From assembly GCA_036270095.1 (NCBI GenBank), contig DATBDE010000058.1:1-10323 (forward strand): a stretch of 10,323 nt of DNA, read 5' to 3'. This document shows, one piece after another, positions 1 to 6,696 of this stretch. The translations under genes were made by a program, and so were the position numbers. Origin of the DNA: DATBDE01 sp036270095. Its GTDB lineage: Bacteria; Actinomycetota; Thermoleophilia; Solirubrobacterales; Solirubrobacteraceae. The notes beneath the pieces are model-generated. The model saw only the letters and a list, made by a program, of their open reading frames with translations. It was not told where the DNA came from and ran no database searches. The stretch's first letter is position 1. Each line of letters starts with the position of its first letter.

Positions 1-219
1 GAACACGTTGACCGGCGAGTTGCCCTTGCGGTCGGGCGCGGGCACGCTGGTCTCCTGGTCCCGCACGCGCAGGAACTCCATGAGCGGGAAGCCGTAGCGG
101 TAGGCCTGGTCCCCCAGCGCGACGGGGTGGTCGTAGGCGGGGTCGCCGGTCTGCGCCGACGCCGCGGGGACGACGGCGAGGAGCGCGCCCAGGACGAGCG
201 CGATCGCGATCCGCTTCAT
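1..219 (-). CDS. Secreted DUF1254-type protein, N-terminal fragment (runs off left edge)
   Basis: The minus strand reads open from an ATG at 219 to the window edge, giving the first 73 residues. It starts MKRIAIALVLGALLAVVPAA, a basic n-region followed by a hydrophobic stretch and a SAQ cleavage-like site near residues 21-23, so it is probably exported. After the signal comes ALGDQAYRYGFPLMEF (residues 34-49), which resembles the opening of DUF1254 proteins, where a helix with Y-x-Y/F-G-x-P precedes the domain. The second DUF1254 protein in this window has the comparable AAYVYGYPPV. The Shine-Dalgarno signal ahead of the ATG is weak. The gene is transcribed away from the TetR/DUF1254 pair across a 440-bp gap, so the regulator could serve both sides; that is inference. 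The function of the family is not established. Most of the gene, including any DUF1214 part, is outside the window. Confidence 0.72.
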   Translation of the reverse strand, partial: MKRIAIALVLGALLAVVPAASAQTGDPAYDHPVALGDQAYRYGFPLMEFLRVRDQETSVPAPDRKGNSPVNVF

Positions 220-321
220 CGAGCGCACCCGAGCCGCTCGAAGGCCCGCCTGCTCGTGTACGTGGGGGCGGGGGTAGTACGGGCCCATCACCTGACGCGC
301 CGTTCCAAGCTCGGAAACATT

Positions 322-338
322 TTGCACTGCGTGTGCAA
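322..338. promoter_or_regulatory. 17-bp palindrome, candidate TetR operator
   Basis: TTGCAC-TGCGT-GTGCAA is a perfect 6-bp inverted repeat with a 5-bp centre. It lies 103 bp upstream of the leftward DUF1254 gene. Its size fits TetR-family operators, which are usually 15-20 bp palindromes near the regulator gene. No binding evidence exists here; the assignment rests on position and symmetry only. Confidence 0.35.
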
Positions 339-435
339 GCACAGGGGACGCCAGCATGTTGCGTACGAGCAGGAGGCCGTAGCCGGGCTGCTCGGGGACC
401 GCCGTCGCCGACCCGAGGTGGTGCACGTCCGTTTG

Positions 436-462
436 GTGTCGGACTCGGCGCGGTTCCGACAC
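436..462. promoter_or_regulatory. Inverted repeat GTGTCGGA-N11-TCCGACAC
   Basis: Two perfect 8-bp arms (436-443 and 455-462) flank an 11-bp spacer in the gap between the divergent DUF1254 and TetR genes. It is the longest perfect dyad I found in this gap. It could be an operator for a dimeric regulator such as the adjacent TetR protein, or a stem-loop. There is no T-run after it, so an intrinsic terminator is unlikely. Confidence 0.4.
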
Positions 463-617
463 AAAGGGGACGTCATGCGCGCGTGGGGACCGACGTGTGC
501 CGAAAAACCGCTGGTAGTCAGCCGAAATACGCCACACGCCGAGGCCGGGCCGCCTCGTCGCACCCGTACAAGCGGCAGGCCGAGCGAAGCGTGCTCGGCG
601 CCACGCCAGAATTAAAT

Positions 618-652
618 GTGTTCGTGAGCCTAGAAGTCAGGGACCGGAACAC
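618..652. promoter_or_regulatory. Inverted repeat GTGTTC-N23-GAACAC just upstream of the TetR start
   Basis: Perfect 6-bp arms at 618-623 and 647-652 end 7 bp before the TetR ATG at 660. This position would suit autorepression by the TetR protein, but the arms are short and the spacer long, so chance is a real alternative. The preceding AATTAAAT stretch (610-617) is unusually AT-rich for this DNA and could be part of a promoter. Confidence 0.22.
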
Positions 653-659
653 TGCAAAA

Positions 660-1354
660 ATGAGCGACCCCGTGAGCCAGAAGGCCAGCGACGAAGCCTG
701 GATGGGCGACCCGCTCCCGCGCGGTCGCCACAAGCTGCCGCCCGAGGCCGTGCGGGCGCCCCAGCGCGAGCGCCTGCTCCGGGCGATGGAGGAGCTCGTG
801 GGCGAGCGCGGCTACGAGGCCACGAGCGTGCCGCAGGTGATCGCCCGGGCGCGCGTGTCCAGCAACACCTTCTTCACGTTCTTCGCCGACAAGACCGACT
901 GCTTCATCGCCCTGTCCGAGCTGCACGGCGAGGAGCTGTTCGCCGCGCTGGAGGCGCCCGCGGAGGAGGACGTCGCCTGGCCGCGCTGGACCGCGGTATC
1001 CGCACCTATCTCTCGTGGATGCGCGACCGCCCCGCCTACGCCCGCGCCTACTTCGTCGAGCTGCCCGCCGCCGGCCCGAGGGCCGTCGAGGAGCGCGAGC
1101 GCCAGTACCGGCGCTTCACCGCCCTGCACCGCACCATCGGCGAACGCGCGCGCACGGTCTACCCGGACGCGCCGCGGCTGCGCGACATCGACGTCACCGC
1201 CTCGGTCCTCCTCACCACCGAGCTCGTGGCGGCCGAGGTCCGCGCCGGCCGCATCGACGCGCTGCTCGAGCTCGAGGACGCGCTGCGCTACCTGATCGTC
1301 AAGCTCCTGGTCGGCGCAACCGCCGCCGAGTACGTCGCGACGGGCCGGGCCTGA
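660..1354 (+). pseudogene. TetR/AcrR-family transcriptional regulator, split by a one-base frameshift
   Basis: The N-terminal part reads from ATG 660: residues 33-53 lead into a TetR helix-turn-helix at about 54-76 (SVPQVIARARVSSNTFFTFF, then ADK), followed by DCFIALSELHGEELFAAL. At about 975-990 the coherent protein jumps frame. The original frame turns into Thr/Pro/Ala-rich nonsense. The frame one base back gives ALDRGIRTYLSWMRDRPAYA and a normal ligand-binding domain ending LLVGATAAEYVATGRA at TGA 1352-1354. One missing C or G near 979-983 (restoring W-P-A-L-D or W-A-A-L-D) would give a protein of about 231 aa, normal for the family. No slippery heptamer is visible, so programmed frameshifting is unlikely. 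An automated call might show only the 1019-1354 piece. The stop overlaps the next ATG by one base (TGATG), suggesting translational coupling and control of that gene. Ligand unknown. Either a real decayed gene or a sequencing error. Confidence 0.82.
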
Positions 1355-2850
1355 TGCGCCGCCTGCTCCTCGCCGCCCTGGCCGCCGTCGCGCTGGCGGC
1401 GGGCGCTGCGGCCGACGCCGGGGCGGCCGCGCCCCCCGACCTCCCCGCCTGCGCGCTCGGCAAGCTGCCCGCCGCGCTGAGCACGTTCCTGCCCCACGCC
1501 ATCGTCGGTGCCCAGCGGCGCTACGGCGCCACCCTGCGCGGGGTCAGGGCGGCGGACCGCACCCGCGCCGAGGTCGCGTACGCGATCGGCGCCGCCGCCT
1601 ACGTCTACGGCTACCCGCCGGTGATCCTGCGCCTGACCGTCTCGCGCTTCCCGGTCAACCAGTTCGTCGGTATCGCGCAACTGGCCGGCGCGTCAGCGCG
1701 CGCGGTGGTGGCGCCCAACCACGACACGCTGTACTCGGTAAGCCAGCTCAATCTGGAGAACGGGCCGGTGGTGATCGACGCCCCGGCGACGGCGGGGCGC
1801 TACTCGATCCTGCAGCTGCTCGACGCCTACACGAACGACTTCGCCTACATCGGCTCCGGGGCCGAGCGCGACAGCGCCGAGTCGGTCGCGCTCGTGCCGC
1901 CGGGCTGGCAGGGCACGCTGCCCGACGGCGTGCGTCGCCTCGACAGCCCGACCACGCTGGCGTGGCTGCTCGGGCGCACCCTCATCGACGGGCAGTCCGA
2001 CCTGCCCGCCGCCCGCCAGGTCCTCTCCGGCTACGCCATCACGCCGCTGGCGCGGTGGGCGGCGGGCGGGCGCGGCGCGCCGCTCATCCTCGACGCCTTC
2101 CCGGGCAACCAGATGACGCCGCCCGTCCCCACCGGGCTGGCCTTCTACGACACCCTCGGGCAGGACCTCGCGGCCACACCACCCTCGGCCGCCGACGCGT
2201 GCGCGCTGCAGGCCTTCGCCTCCGTGGGGATCGGGCCCGGGCAGACGCCGTCGACCGGGACCGACCCGCTGGTCACGCAGGCGCTCGCCGCCGCCGCGAC
2301 CGCCGGCCCGCGCCTCGTCGACGCCGCCTCGACGGCCATGCGCCGCGACAGCCAGCGCCGCCACAACGGCTGGTTCACGCTCGCCGGCGACACCGGCCGG
2401 TTCGGCGCCGACTACGCCGGCCGCGCCGTGACCGCGAACGTCGGACTGGCCGCCAACACCGCCGCCCAGGCCGTCTACCCGAACACCGACACCGACAGCG
2501 ACGGCCGCCTGCTCGACGGGCGCCACGACTACGTGCTGACCTTCGCGCCCGGCCATCTGCCGCCGGTCAAGGCGTTCTGGTCGCTGACCCTGTACGGCGC
2601 CGACCGCTACTTCGCGCCCAACCCGCTCAGCCGCTTCACGCTCGGCGACCGCACGAAGGGCCTGCGCTACGGCAAGGGCCGGTCGCTGCGGCTGTTCGTG
2701 TCGCATCGCTCGCCGCCCGGCCGCGACCGCGCGAACTGGCTGCCCGCCCCGCGCGGGCGGTTCCTGCTCTACCTGCGCCTCTACGAGCCCAAGCCGGCGG
2801 CGGCCGGTGGGCGCTGGCTTCCGCCCTCGGTCGTCCGCACGGGCCCCTAG
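1354..2850 (+). CDS. Secreted DUF1254/DUF1214 domain protein
   Basis: A 498-aa protein starting at ATG 1354, chosen because it gives an N-terminal signal peptide (MRRLLLAALAAVALAAG, Ala-rich to about residue 26) and overlaps the TetR stop in TGATG. An upstream extension in the same frame is Arg-rich and lies across the TetR coding sequence. The DUF1254 part spans about residues 74-235 and contains VYGYPPV (84-90), VAPNHDTLYS (119-128) and DAPATAGRYSILQLLDAYTN (142-161). The DUF1214 part spans about 338-495 and contains FWSLTLYGADRYF (408-420), NPLSRF, GDRTKGL (431-437) and NWLPAP, then the closing LYLRLYEPK. Both are typical of this two-domain family, whose biochemical role is not settled. 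It is probably exported, and probably controlled by the overlapping TetR gene. Its TAG stop interlocks with the stop of the convergent Ku gene. Confidence 0.92.
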   Translation: MRRLLLAALAAVALAAGAAADAGAAAPPDLPACALGKLPAALSTFLPHAIVGAQRRYGATLRGVRAADRTRAEVAYAIGAAAYVYGYPPVILRLTVSRFPVNQFVGIAQLAGASARAVVAPNHDTLYSVSQLNLENGPVVIDAPATAGRYSILQLLDAYTNDFAYIGSGAERDSAESVALVPPGWQGTLPDGVRRLDSPTTLAWLLGRTLIDGQSDLPAARQVLSGYAITPLARWAAGGRGAPLILDAFPGNQMTPPVPTGLAFYDTLGQDLAATPPSAADACALQAFASVGIGPGQTPSTGTDPLVTQALAAAATAGPRLVDAASTAMRRDSQRRHNGWFTLAGDTGRFGADYAGRAVTANVGLAANTAAQAVYPNTDTDSDGRLLDGRHDYVLTFAPGHLPPVKAFWSLTLYGADRYFAPNPLSRFTLGDRTKGLRYGKGRSLRLFVSHRSPPGRDRANWLPAPRGRFLLYLRLYEPKPAAAGGRWLPPSVVRTGP

Positions 2851-3629
2851 CCGGAGCGGACCTCTTCGAGCGTGCGCTCGAGCGCCTCCATGAGGTCCTC
2901 GGCCGGCGCGGGCTGCCTGGTCGGCTCGGGCGCCTCGATTTTGCGCCGCTTGCGCTTGTCCTCGATCACGCGGCGCAGGCGCTCGCGGTAGCAGTCCTCG
3001 TAGCGGCCGGGGTCCCAGTCGGTCGAGAGCTCCTCGATGACCGCCACGGCCCGGTCGACCTGGGCCTTGGCCGGCTTCTTGCGCCCGCCGCTCGGCACCG
3101 GCTTGGTGGGGCGCACCTCGTCGGCGAAGCGCAGCGTCGTCAGGGACAGCGCGCCGTCGCGGGCGCGCACTAGCGCCAGGTACTCCTTCGTACGCATGAC
3201 GAAGCGCCCCAGCGCGGCGCGGTCGGTGGAGCCCATGGCCTCGACCAGCAGGCGGTAGGCGCGGCGCGTGCCCTCGCTCTCGCCCGCGGGAACGAGGAAG
3301 TACGGATGGTCGAAGAAGATCGGGTCGACGTCGGCGAGGTCGACGAAGCCCTCGATGTCGATCGTGCGCGTCTTGCGCGGCTGCACCGACGCGAGCTCCT
3401 CGTCGGTGACCACCACCTGCTTGCCGTCGAGGTCGTAGGAGTGGGCCACCTCCTCCCACGTCACCTCGACGTCCTCCTCCGCGCAGTAGCGGCGCTGCTC
3501 GATCGGGGCCTTGTCCTTCTCGTGCAGCTGGCGGAAGTGGTAGTCGAGGTCGCGCACGGCGCTGACCAGCTGCACCGGCACGTTGACGAGCCCGAAACTC
3601 AGCGACCCGCTCCACAGCGTACGCGGCAC
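2847..3629 (-). CDS. ku: Ku protein (non-homologous end joining), 260 aa
   Basis: Bacterial Ku binds double-strand DNA ends as a ring-shaped dimer and recruits ligase LigD. The 260-aa product starts at GTG 3629 with PRTLWSGSLSFGLVNVPVQL, the canonical opening of bacterial Ku. Further family blocks are IEQRRYC (43-49), EELASVQPRKTRTIDIEGFV (78-97), VDPIFFDHPYFL (101-112), EYLALVRARDG (149-159) and LTTLRFADEV (163-172). The core ends near residue 225 with RYEDCYRERLRRVIEDK. A basic patch KRKRRK (225-230) and an IEAPEP...EDLMEALERTL tail follow, matching the minimal C-terminus that contacts LigD in other species. It has no long Lys-rich extension of the mycobacterial kind. GTG lies 2 nt after the stop of the second Ku gene, so the two are probably translated together. 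ligD is not in the window. Confidence 0.96.
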   Translation of the reverse strand: MPRTLWSGSLSFGLVNVPVQLVSAVRDLDYHFRQLHEKDKAPIEQRRYCAEEDVEVTWEEVAHSYDLDGKQVVVTDEELASVQPRKTRTIDIEGFVDLADVDPIFFDHPYFLVPAGESEGTRRAYRLLVEAMGSTDRAALGRFVMRTKEYLALVRARDGALSLTTLRFADEVRPTKPVPSGGRKKPAKAQVDRAVAVIEELSTDWDPGRYEDCYRERLRRVIEDKRKRRKIEAPEPTRQPAPAEDLMEALERTLEEVRSG

Positions 3630-3631
3630 GG

Positions 3632-4396
3632 TCAGCTCCCCAGGCTCGCCTCGAGTGCGGCAGCCAGGTCGTCGCCGTGCTCGGGCTCCTCCTGCGCATC
3701 GAGATCGATGTCCTCACCTTGCGCCTTGCGGCGGATGAGGTCGAGCACGGCGTCGCGGTAGGTGTCCGCGTAGGCGGCGGGGTCGAAGTCCTCGTGCAGC
3801 GAGTCGATGAGCTTGCGCGCCATCTCGACCTCCTTGCGCGCGGGCTTGCGCCCGGGGGCGTCGATCTCGAGGTCGCTCGGGTCGACGACCTCGTCGGCGA
3901 AGCGCAGCGTGTGCAGCGCCAGCACGTCGTCGTGGGCGCGCAGGGCGACGAGGTACTCGCGGTCGTGGAAGGTGAAGCGGCCGATCCCCGCCTTGCCGGA
4001 GCGCCGCAGGGCCTCGTGCAGCAGCCGGTAGGCCTCGGGCGCGTCGCCCGCGCCGGCGTAGTAGGTGCGGGCGTGGAAGACCGGGTCGACGGCGGACGCG
4101 TCCACGAACTCGTCCAGCGCCACGACCTTGCCGCGGTCGCCGGCGGCCGCCTTGACCTCGTCGTCCTCGAGCACGACGTACTTGCCCTCGCTGATCTCGT
4201 AGCCCTTGACCACCTCCTCGTAGGGAACCTCGCGGTCCTCCTTGGCGCAGATGCGGCGGTGCTCGATGCGCGCGCCGTCGCGGGCATGCACCTCGTGGAA
4301 GGACACCGACTGGGACTCGGTGGCGGTGTAGAGCTTGATCGGCACGTTGACCAGCCCGAAGGTCACGGTGCCGTTCCAGAGTGAGCGCGGAGCCAC
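3632..4396 (-). CDS. ku: Second Ku protein (paralogue), 254 aa
   Basis: A distinct Ku paralogue of 254 aa. The GTG at 4396 is chosen because it gives the canonical MAPRSLWNGTVTFGLVNVPI start and lies 2 nt after the TAG of the aldehyde dehydrogenase. Family blocks are IEHRRIC (44-50), EEVVKGYEISEGKYVVLEDD (60-79), VDPVFHARTYY (103-113), YRLLHEAL (123-130), EYLVALRAHDD (147-157) and LHTLRFADEV (161-170). After YRDAVLDLIRRK (213-224) its tail is acidic (EDIDLDAQEEPEHGDD) before LAAALEASLG, unlike the basic patch of its neighbour. Sequence differences across the core show an old duplication rather than a recent copy. Two adjacent, differing Ku genes could give a heterodimer, as described for some Ku pairs in Sinorhizobium meliloti; here that is inference. 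Expression probably depends on the upstream SDR/aldehyde dehydrogenase transcript. Confidence 0.96.
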   Translation of the reverse strand: MAPRSLWNGTVTFGLVNVPIKLYTATESQSVSFHEVHARDGARIEHRRICAKEDREVPYEEVVKGYEISEGKYVVLEDDEVKAAAGDRGKVVALDEFVDASAVDPVFHARTYYAGAGDAPEAYRLLHEALRRSGKAGIGRFTFHDREYLVALRAHDDVLALHTLRFADEVVDPSDLEIDAPGRKPARKEVEMARKLIDSLHEDFDPAAYADTYRDAVLDLIRRKAQGEDIDLDAQEEPEHGDDLAAALEASLGS

Positions 4397-4398
4397 CC

Positions 4399-5934
4399 CT
4401 ACCGGATACCCGGGACCCGCCGCAGCACGCGCAGCGCGGCGGTCATCGAGCGCCGCCACAGGCCGATGCCCACGAACGGCGGCGGCGCGATCGGCAGCAG
4501 GCGCTGGATGGCGACGGTCTGGGCGTCGGTGTACTTGACGATGCCCGCCTGGCCGTGGCGGCGGCCCAGGCCGGAGGCCTTCATCCCGCCCATGGGCGCA
4601 TCCACCGACGCCCACGCCGGCGCGTAGCCCTCGTTGACATTCACCGTGCCCGCCCGCAGCCGCGTGGCCAGCGCGCGCCCGTGGCGGGTGTCGCGCGTCC
4701 ACACGCTGAAGTTCAGCCCGTAGTCGCTGTCGTTGGCGCGATCGACGACCTCGTCCTCGGCGCCGAAGCGGGAGACCGCGACCACCGGCCCGAAGGTCTC
4801 GTTGCGGAACAGCGTCATGCCCTCGCCCACGTTGCCCAGCAGCGTGGGCTCGAAGAAGTAGGGACCGAGGTCGGGGCGGGCGTTGCCGCCGGTGAGCACC
4901 TGAGCGCCCTTGGCCACCGCGTCCTCGACGTGGGCCTCGACGGTCTCGAGCTGGGAGCGCGAGACCAGCGAGCCCATGTCGGCGCCGAAGTCCAGGCCGG
5001 CGCCGAGCTTCATGCCGCGGATCCGGTCGACCAGCGCGCGGGTGTACTCATCGGCCAGCGACTCGTGCACGTACAGGCGCTCGATCGAGATGCAGAGCTG
5101 GCCGGCGTTGGAGAACAGCGCGCGCTCGGCGCCCTCGACGGCGCGGCCAACGTTCGCGTCCCCGAGCACGATCATCGCGTTCTTGCCGCCGAGCTCCATG
5201 GAGGCGCCGATGAGGTTGTGGCCGGCCTGCTCGGCCACGCGGCGCCCGGTCGCCGTGCTGCCGGTGAACATCATGTAGTCCACGCCGTCGATGAGCGGCG
5301 TCCCGAGCTCGGACCCGGCGCCGGTGACCACCTGGACGAGGCCGGGCGGGAGGCCGGCCTCCTCCAGCGTCGTGACGCCCCACAGGGTCGAGTACGGGGT
5401 CTGGCGGTCGGGCTTGATGACCACGCCGTTGCCGGCGGCGAGCGCGGGCACGGCGTCGGAGATGCTGAGCGTCAGCGGGTAGTTCCACGGCGCGATGATC
5501 CCGACCACGCCGAGCGGGTGGTGGTACTCGTAGGTGGCGGTGAGCAGCGGGAACGCGCCCTGGCGCCGCGTGGGGCGCAGGAAGCCCTCGGCCGTGTGGG
5601 CGTAGTAGCGGGCGACGATGGCGCCGTCCAGGACCTCCTCGAACGCGTGCCGGCGCGCCTTGCCCGACTCGAGCTGGAGCAGGTCGAGAATCTCGTCCTG
5701 GCGGTCGAGGACGAGGTCGTGGTAGCGGAGCAGGATCGCGCGTCGCTCGGCGAAGCTCGTGCGCGTCCAGACACGCTGGGCCTCGCGGGCGCGCTCGATC
5801 GCGGCCGCGACGTCCTCGGCCGTGCACGCCGGCGTGGTGCCGAGGCGGCCGCCGGTGAAGGGCTGCTCGACCTCGATCTCCTCGCGCGGCCCGACCGCGA
5901 CCACGCGCTTGCTCAGGGCGTCGACGTCGATCAT
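4399..5934 (-). CDS. gabD2: NAD(P)-dependent aldehyde dehydrogenase, GabD2-like succinate-semialdehyde dehydrogenase
   Basis: The 511-aa product has a complete aldehyde dehydrogenase fold. Visible motifs are the coenzyme-site PWNYP (149-153) and IKP lysine 174, FTGSTATG (223-230), the general-base MELGGK with Glu247, the nucleophile region SNAGQLCISIERLYV with Cys281, and NETFGP with Glu379. The whole sequence, including the unusual Arg-rich C-terminal tail after PPPF, resembles what I recall of mycobacterial GabD2 (Rv1731), which oxidises succinate semialdehyde to succinate. That supports the subfamily; the in vivo substrate here is not proven. ATG 5934 overlaps the SDR stop by 4 nt (ATGA) and has GGAGG 4 nt upstream, so the start is firm. 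Ku follows after 2 nt. No GABA transaminase is in the window, so another aldehyde, for example one made by the coupled SDR, is possible. Confidence 0.9.
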   Translation of the reverse strand: MIDVDALSKRVVAVGPREEIEVEQPFTGGRLGTTPACTAEDVAAAIERAREAQRVWTRTSFAERRAILLRYHDLVLDRQDEILDLLQLESGKARRHAFEEVLDGAIVARYYAHTAEGFLRPTRRQGAFPLLTATYEYHHPLGVVGIIAPWNYPLTLSISDAVPALAAGNGVVIKPDRQTPYSTLWGVTTLEEAGLPPGLVQVVTGAGSELGTPLIDGVDYMMFTGSTATGRRVAEQAGHNLIGASMELGGKNAMIVLGDANVGRAVEGAERALFSNAGQLCISIERLYVHESLADEYTRALVDRIRGMKLGAGLDFGADMGSLVSRSQLETVEAHVEDAVAKGAQVLTGGNARPDLGPYFFEPTLLGNVGEGMTLFRNETFGPVVAVSRFGAEDEVVDRANDSDYGLNFSVWTRDTRHGRALATRLRAGTVNVNEGYAPAWASVDAPMGGMKASGLGRRHGQAGIVKYTDAQTVAIQRLLPIAPPPFVGIGLWRRSMTAALRVLRRVPGIR

Positions 5935-6683
5935 GCCGCCTCCAGGCGCGGGCCGGGCACGTGGCGGAACGCGAAGGCGCCGGTGCGGCCAGGCTGGACG
6001 AACCAGCACTCGCCGGCCATGTCCCCGGCGAACAGGCCGACGACCACGCTCGCCACGTCCTCGGCGGGGATGATCGCGATGCCGTCCTGGATCAGAGCAT
6101 CGCGGAACGGCGCGATCATCCCCGACTCGGCGAACCCCGGGCACACGGCGTTGACGCGGATGCCCTCGGCGGACAGCGTCGGGCCGAGCGAGCGCACCAG
6201 CCCGACGACCGCGTGCTTGTTGGCGGCGTAGAGCGGGTCGAGCGGCACGCCGGTCAGGCCGGCCAGCGACGCGGTGGCGACGATGGCGCCGCCGCCGCGC
6301 TCGCGCAGGGCGGGCAGCACGGCGTGGACGCCGAACACGACGCCGTCGAGGTTGACGCTCATGGCCTGGCGGTACAGCTCGAGGTCGAAGTCCTCGCCCA
6401 CGCCGCAGCCGTTGGTGACGCCGGCGTTCAGGTAGGCGAAGTCGAGGCCGCCGGTCAGCTCCACGGCGCGGGCGACCATGGCCTCGTTGGCCTCGAGCGC
6501 GGTGACGTCGGTCTTGACGAAGTGGCCGCCGAGCTCGTCGGCCAGGGCCGCACCCTTGGCCTCGTCGAGGTCGGCGATGACCACCTCGGCCCCGGCCTCG
6601 GCCAGCGCCCGGCACGTGGCGCTGCCCAGCCCGCCGGCGCCGCCGGTGACCAGGGCGACGTTGTCGCGGAGGTCGTGGATCAT
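5931..6683 (-). CDS. SDR-family NAD(P)-dependent oxidoreductase (SDR1)
   Basis: A classical short-chain dehydrogenase/reductase of 250 aa, the usual family length. It carries the cofactor motif TGGAGGLG (13-20), an acidic residue after strand 2 (IADLD, 36-40, favouring NAD), LNAG (85-88), Asn111, Ser139 and YAANK (152-156), so the full Asn-Ser-Tyr-Lys set is present. CPGFAESGM follows, as expected for PGxxxT/S-type substrate-loop starts. Substrate cannot be read from sequence; a secondary alcohol or ketone is typical. ATG 6683 is chosen because MIHDLRDNVALVTGG begins the Rossmann fold at the normal distance; upstream in-frame residues are low-complexity and antisense to the MDR gene. There is no Shine-Dalgarno, but a TAGACT sequence 8 nt before the ATG (6697-6692) could be a -10 box of a leaderless transcript. 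First gene of the block ending in the two Ku genes. Confidence 0.93.
   Translation of the reverse strand: MIHDLRDNVALVTGGAGGLGSATCRALAEAGAEVVIADLDEAKGAALADELGGHFVKTDVTALEANEAMVARAVELTGGLDFAYLNAGVTNGCGVGEDFDLELYRQAMSVNLDGVVFGVHAVLPALRERGGGAIVATASLAGLTGVPLDPLYAANKHAVVGLVRSLGPTLSAEGIRVNAVCPGFAESGMIAPFRDALIQDGIAIIPAEDVASVVVGLFAGDMAGECWFVQPGRTGAFAFRHVPGPRLEAA
5939..5943 (-). promoter_or_regulatory. Ribosome binding site of the aldehyde dehydrogenase
   Basis: On the minus strand GGAGG lies 4 nt before the ATG at 5934 and inside the last codons of the SDR gene. It fixes the start codon and supports re-initiation at the ATGA overlap. Confidence 0.6.
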
Positions 6684-6689
6684 GGGGAG
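6684..6689 (+). promoter_or_regulatory. Ribosome binding site of the MDR oxidoreductase
   Basis: GGGGAG sits 7 nt before ATG 6697 and decides between that start and an earlier in-frame ATG at 6682. The earlier ATG lies in a CATG shared with the divergent SDR start and has no good Shine-Dalgarno. Confidence 0.55.
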
Positions 6690-6696
6690 CGAGTCT

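Larger units (their letters stand above)
220..659. other. Non-coding divergent intergenic region with several inverted repeats
   Basis: These 440 bp separate the leftward DUF1254 fragment from the rightward TetR gene. Open frames through it on both strands have arginine-rich, family-less translations and no ribosome binding sites, so I read it as non-coding. It has local AT-rich patches, unlike the neighbours, around 314-323, 504-509 and 609-617. It contains inverted repeats at 322-338, 436-462, 540-557 (CGAGGC-N6-GCCTCG) and 618-652. The region should hold the promoters of both flanking genes and operators for the TetR protein. I could not identify a convincing -10/-35 pair. A small RNA is possible but unsupported. 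Confidence 0.6.

Noticed and set aside
127..615. Open frames in the gap before TetR (127-615 plus, 288-563 minus)
   Set aside because: No ribosome binding site, no family resemblance, and codon use unlike the neighbouring genes; better read as intergenic.
972..1019. Programmed -1 ribosomal frameshift in the TetR gene
   Set aside because: No X-XXY-YYZ slippery heptamer is present at the junction; a single-base indel explains it more simply.
1693..4287. Very long open minus-strand frame antisense to the DUF1254/1214 gene and running out of frame through the Ku genes
   Set aside because: Translation is Arg/Ala/Pro-rich low-complexity without family motifs; it is a by-product of the GC-rich third positions of the real genes.
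4381..6231. Long plus-strand open frame opposite the aldehyde dehydrogenase and SDR1
   Set aside because: It mirrors codon structure of the real minus-strand genes, has no recognisable domain and no ribosome binding site.
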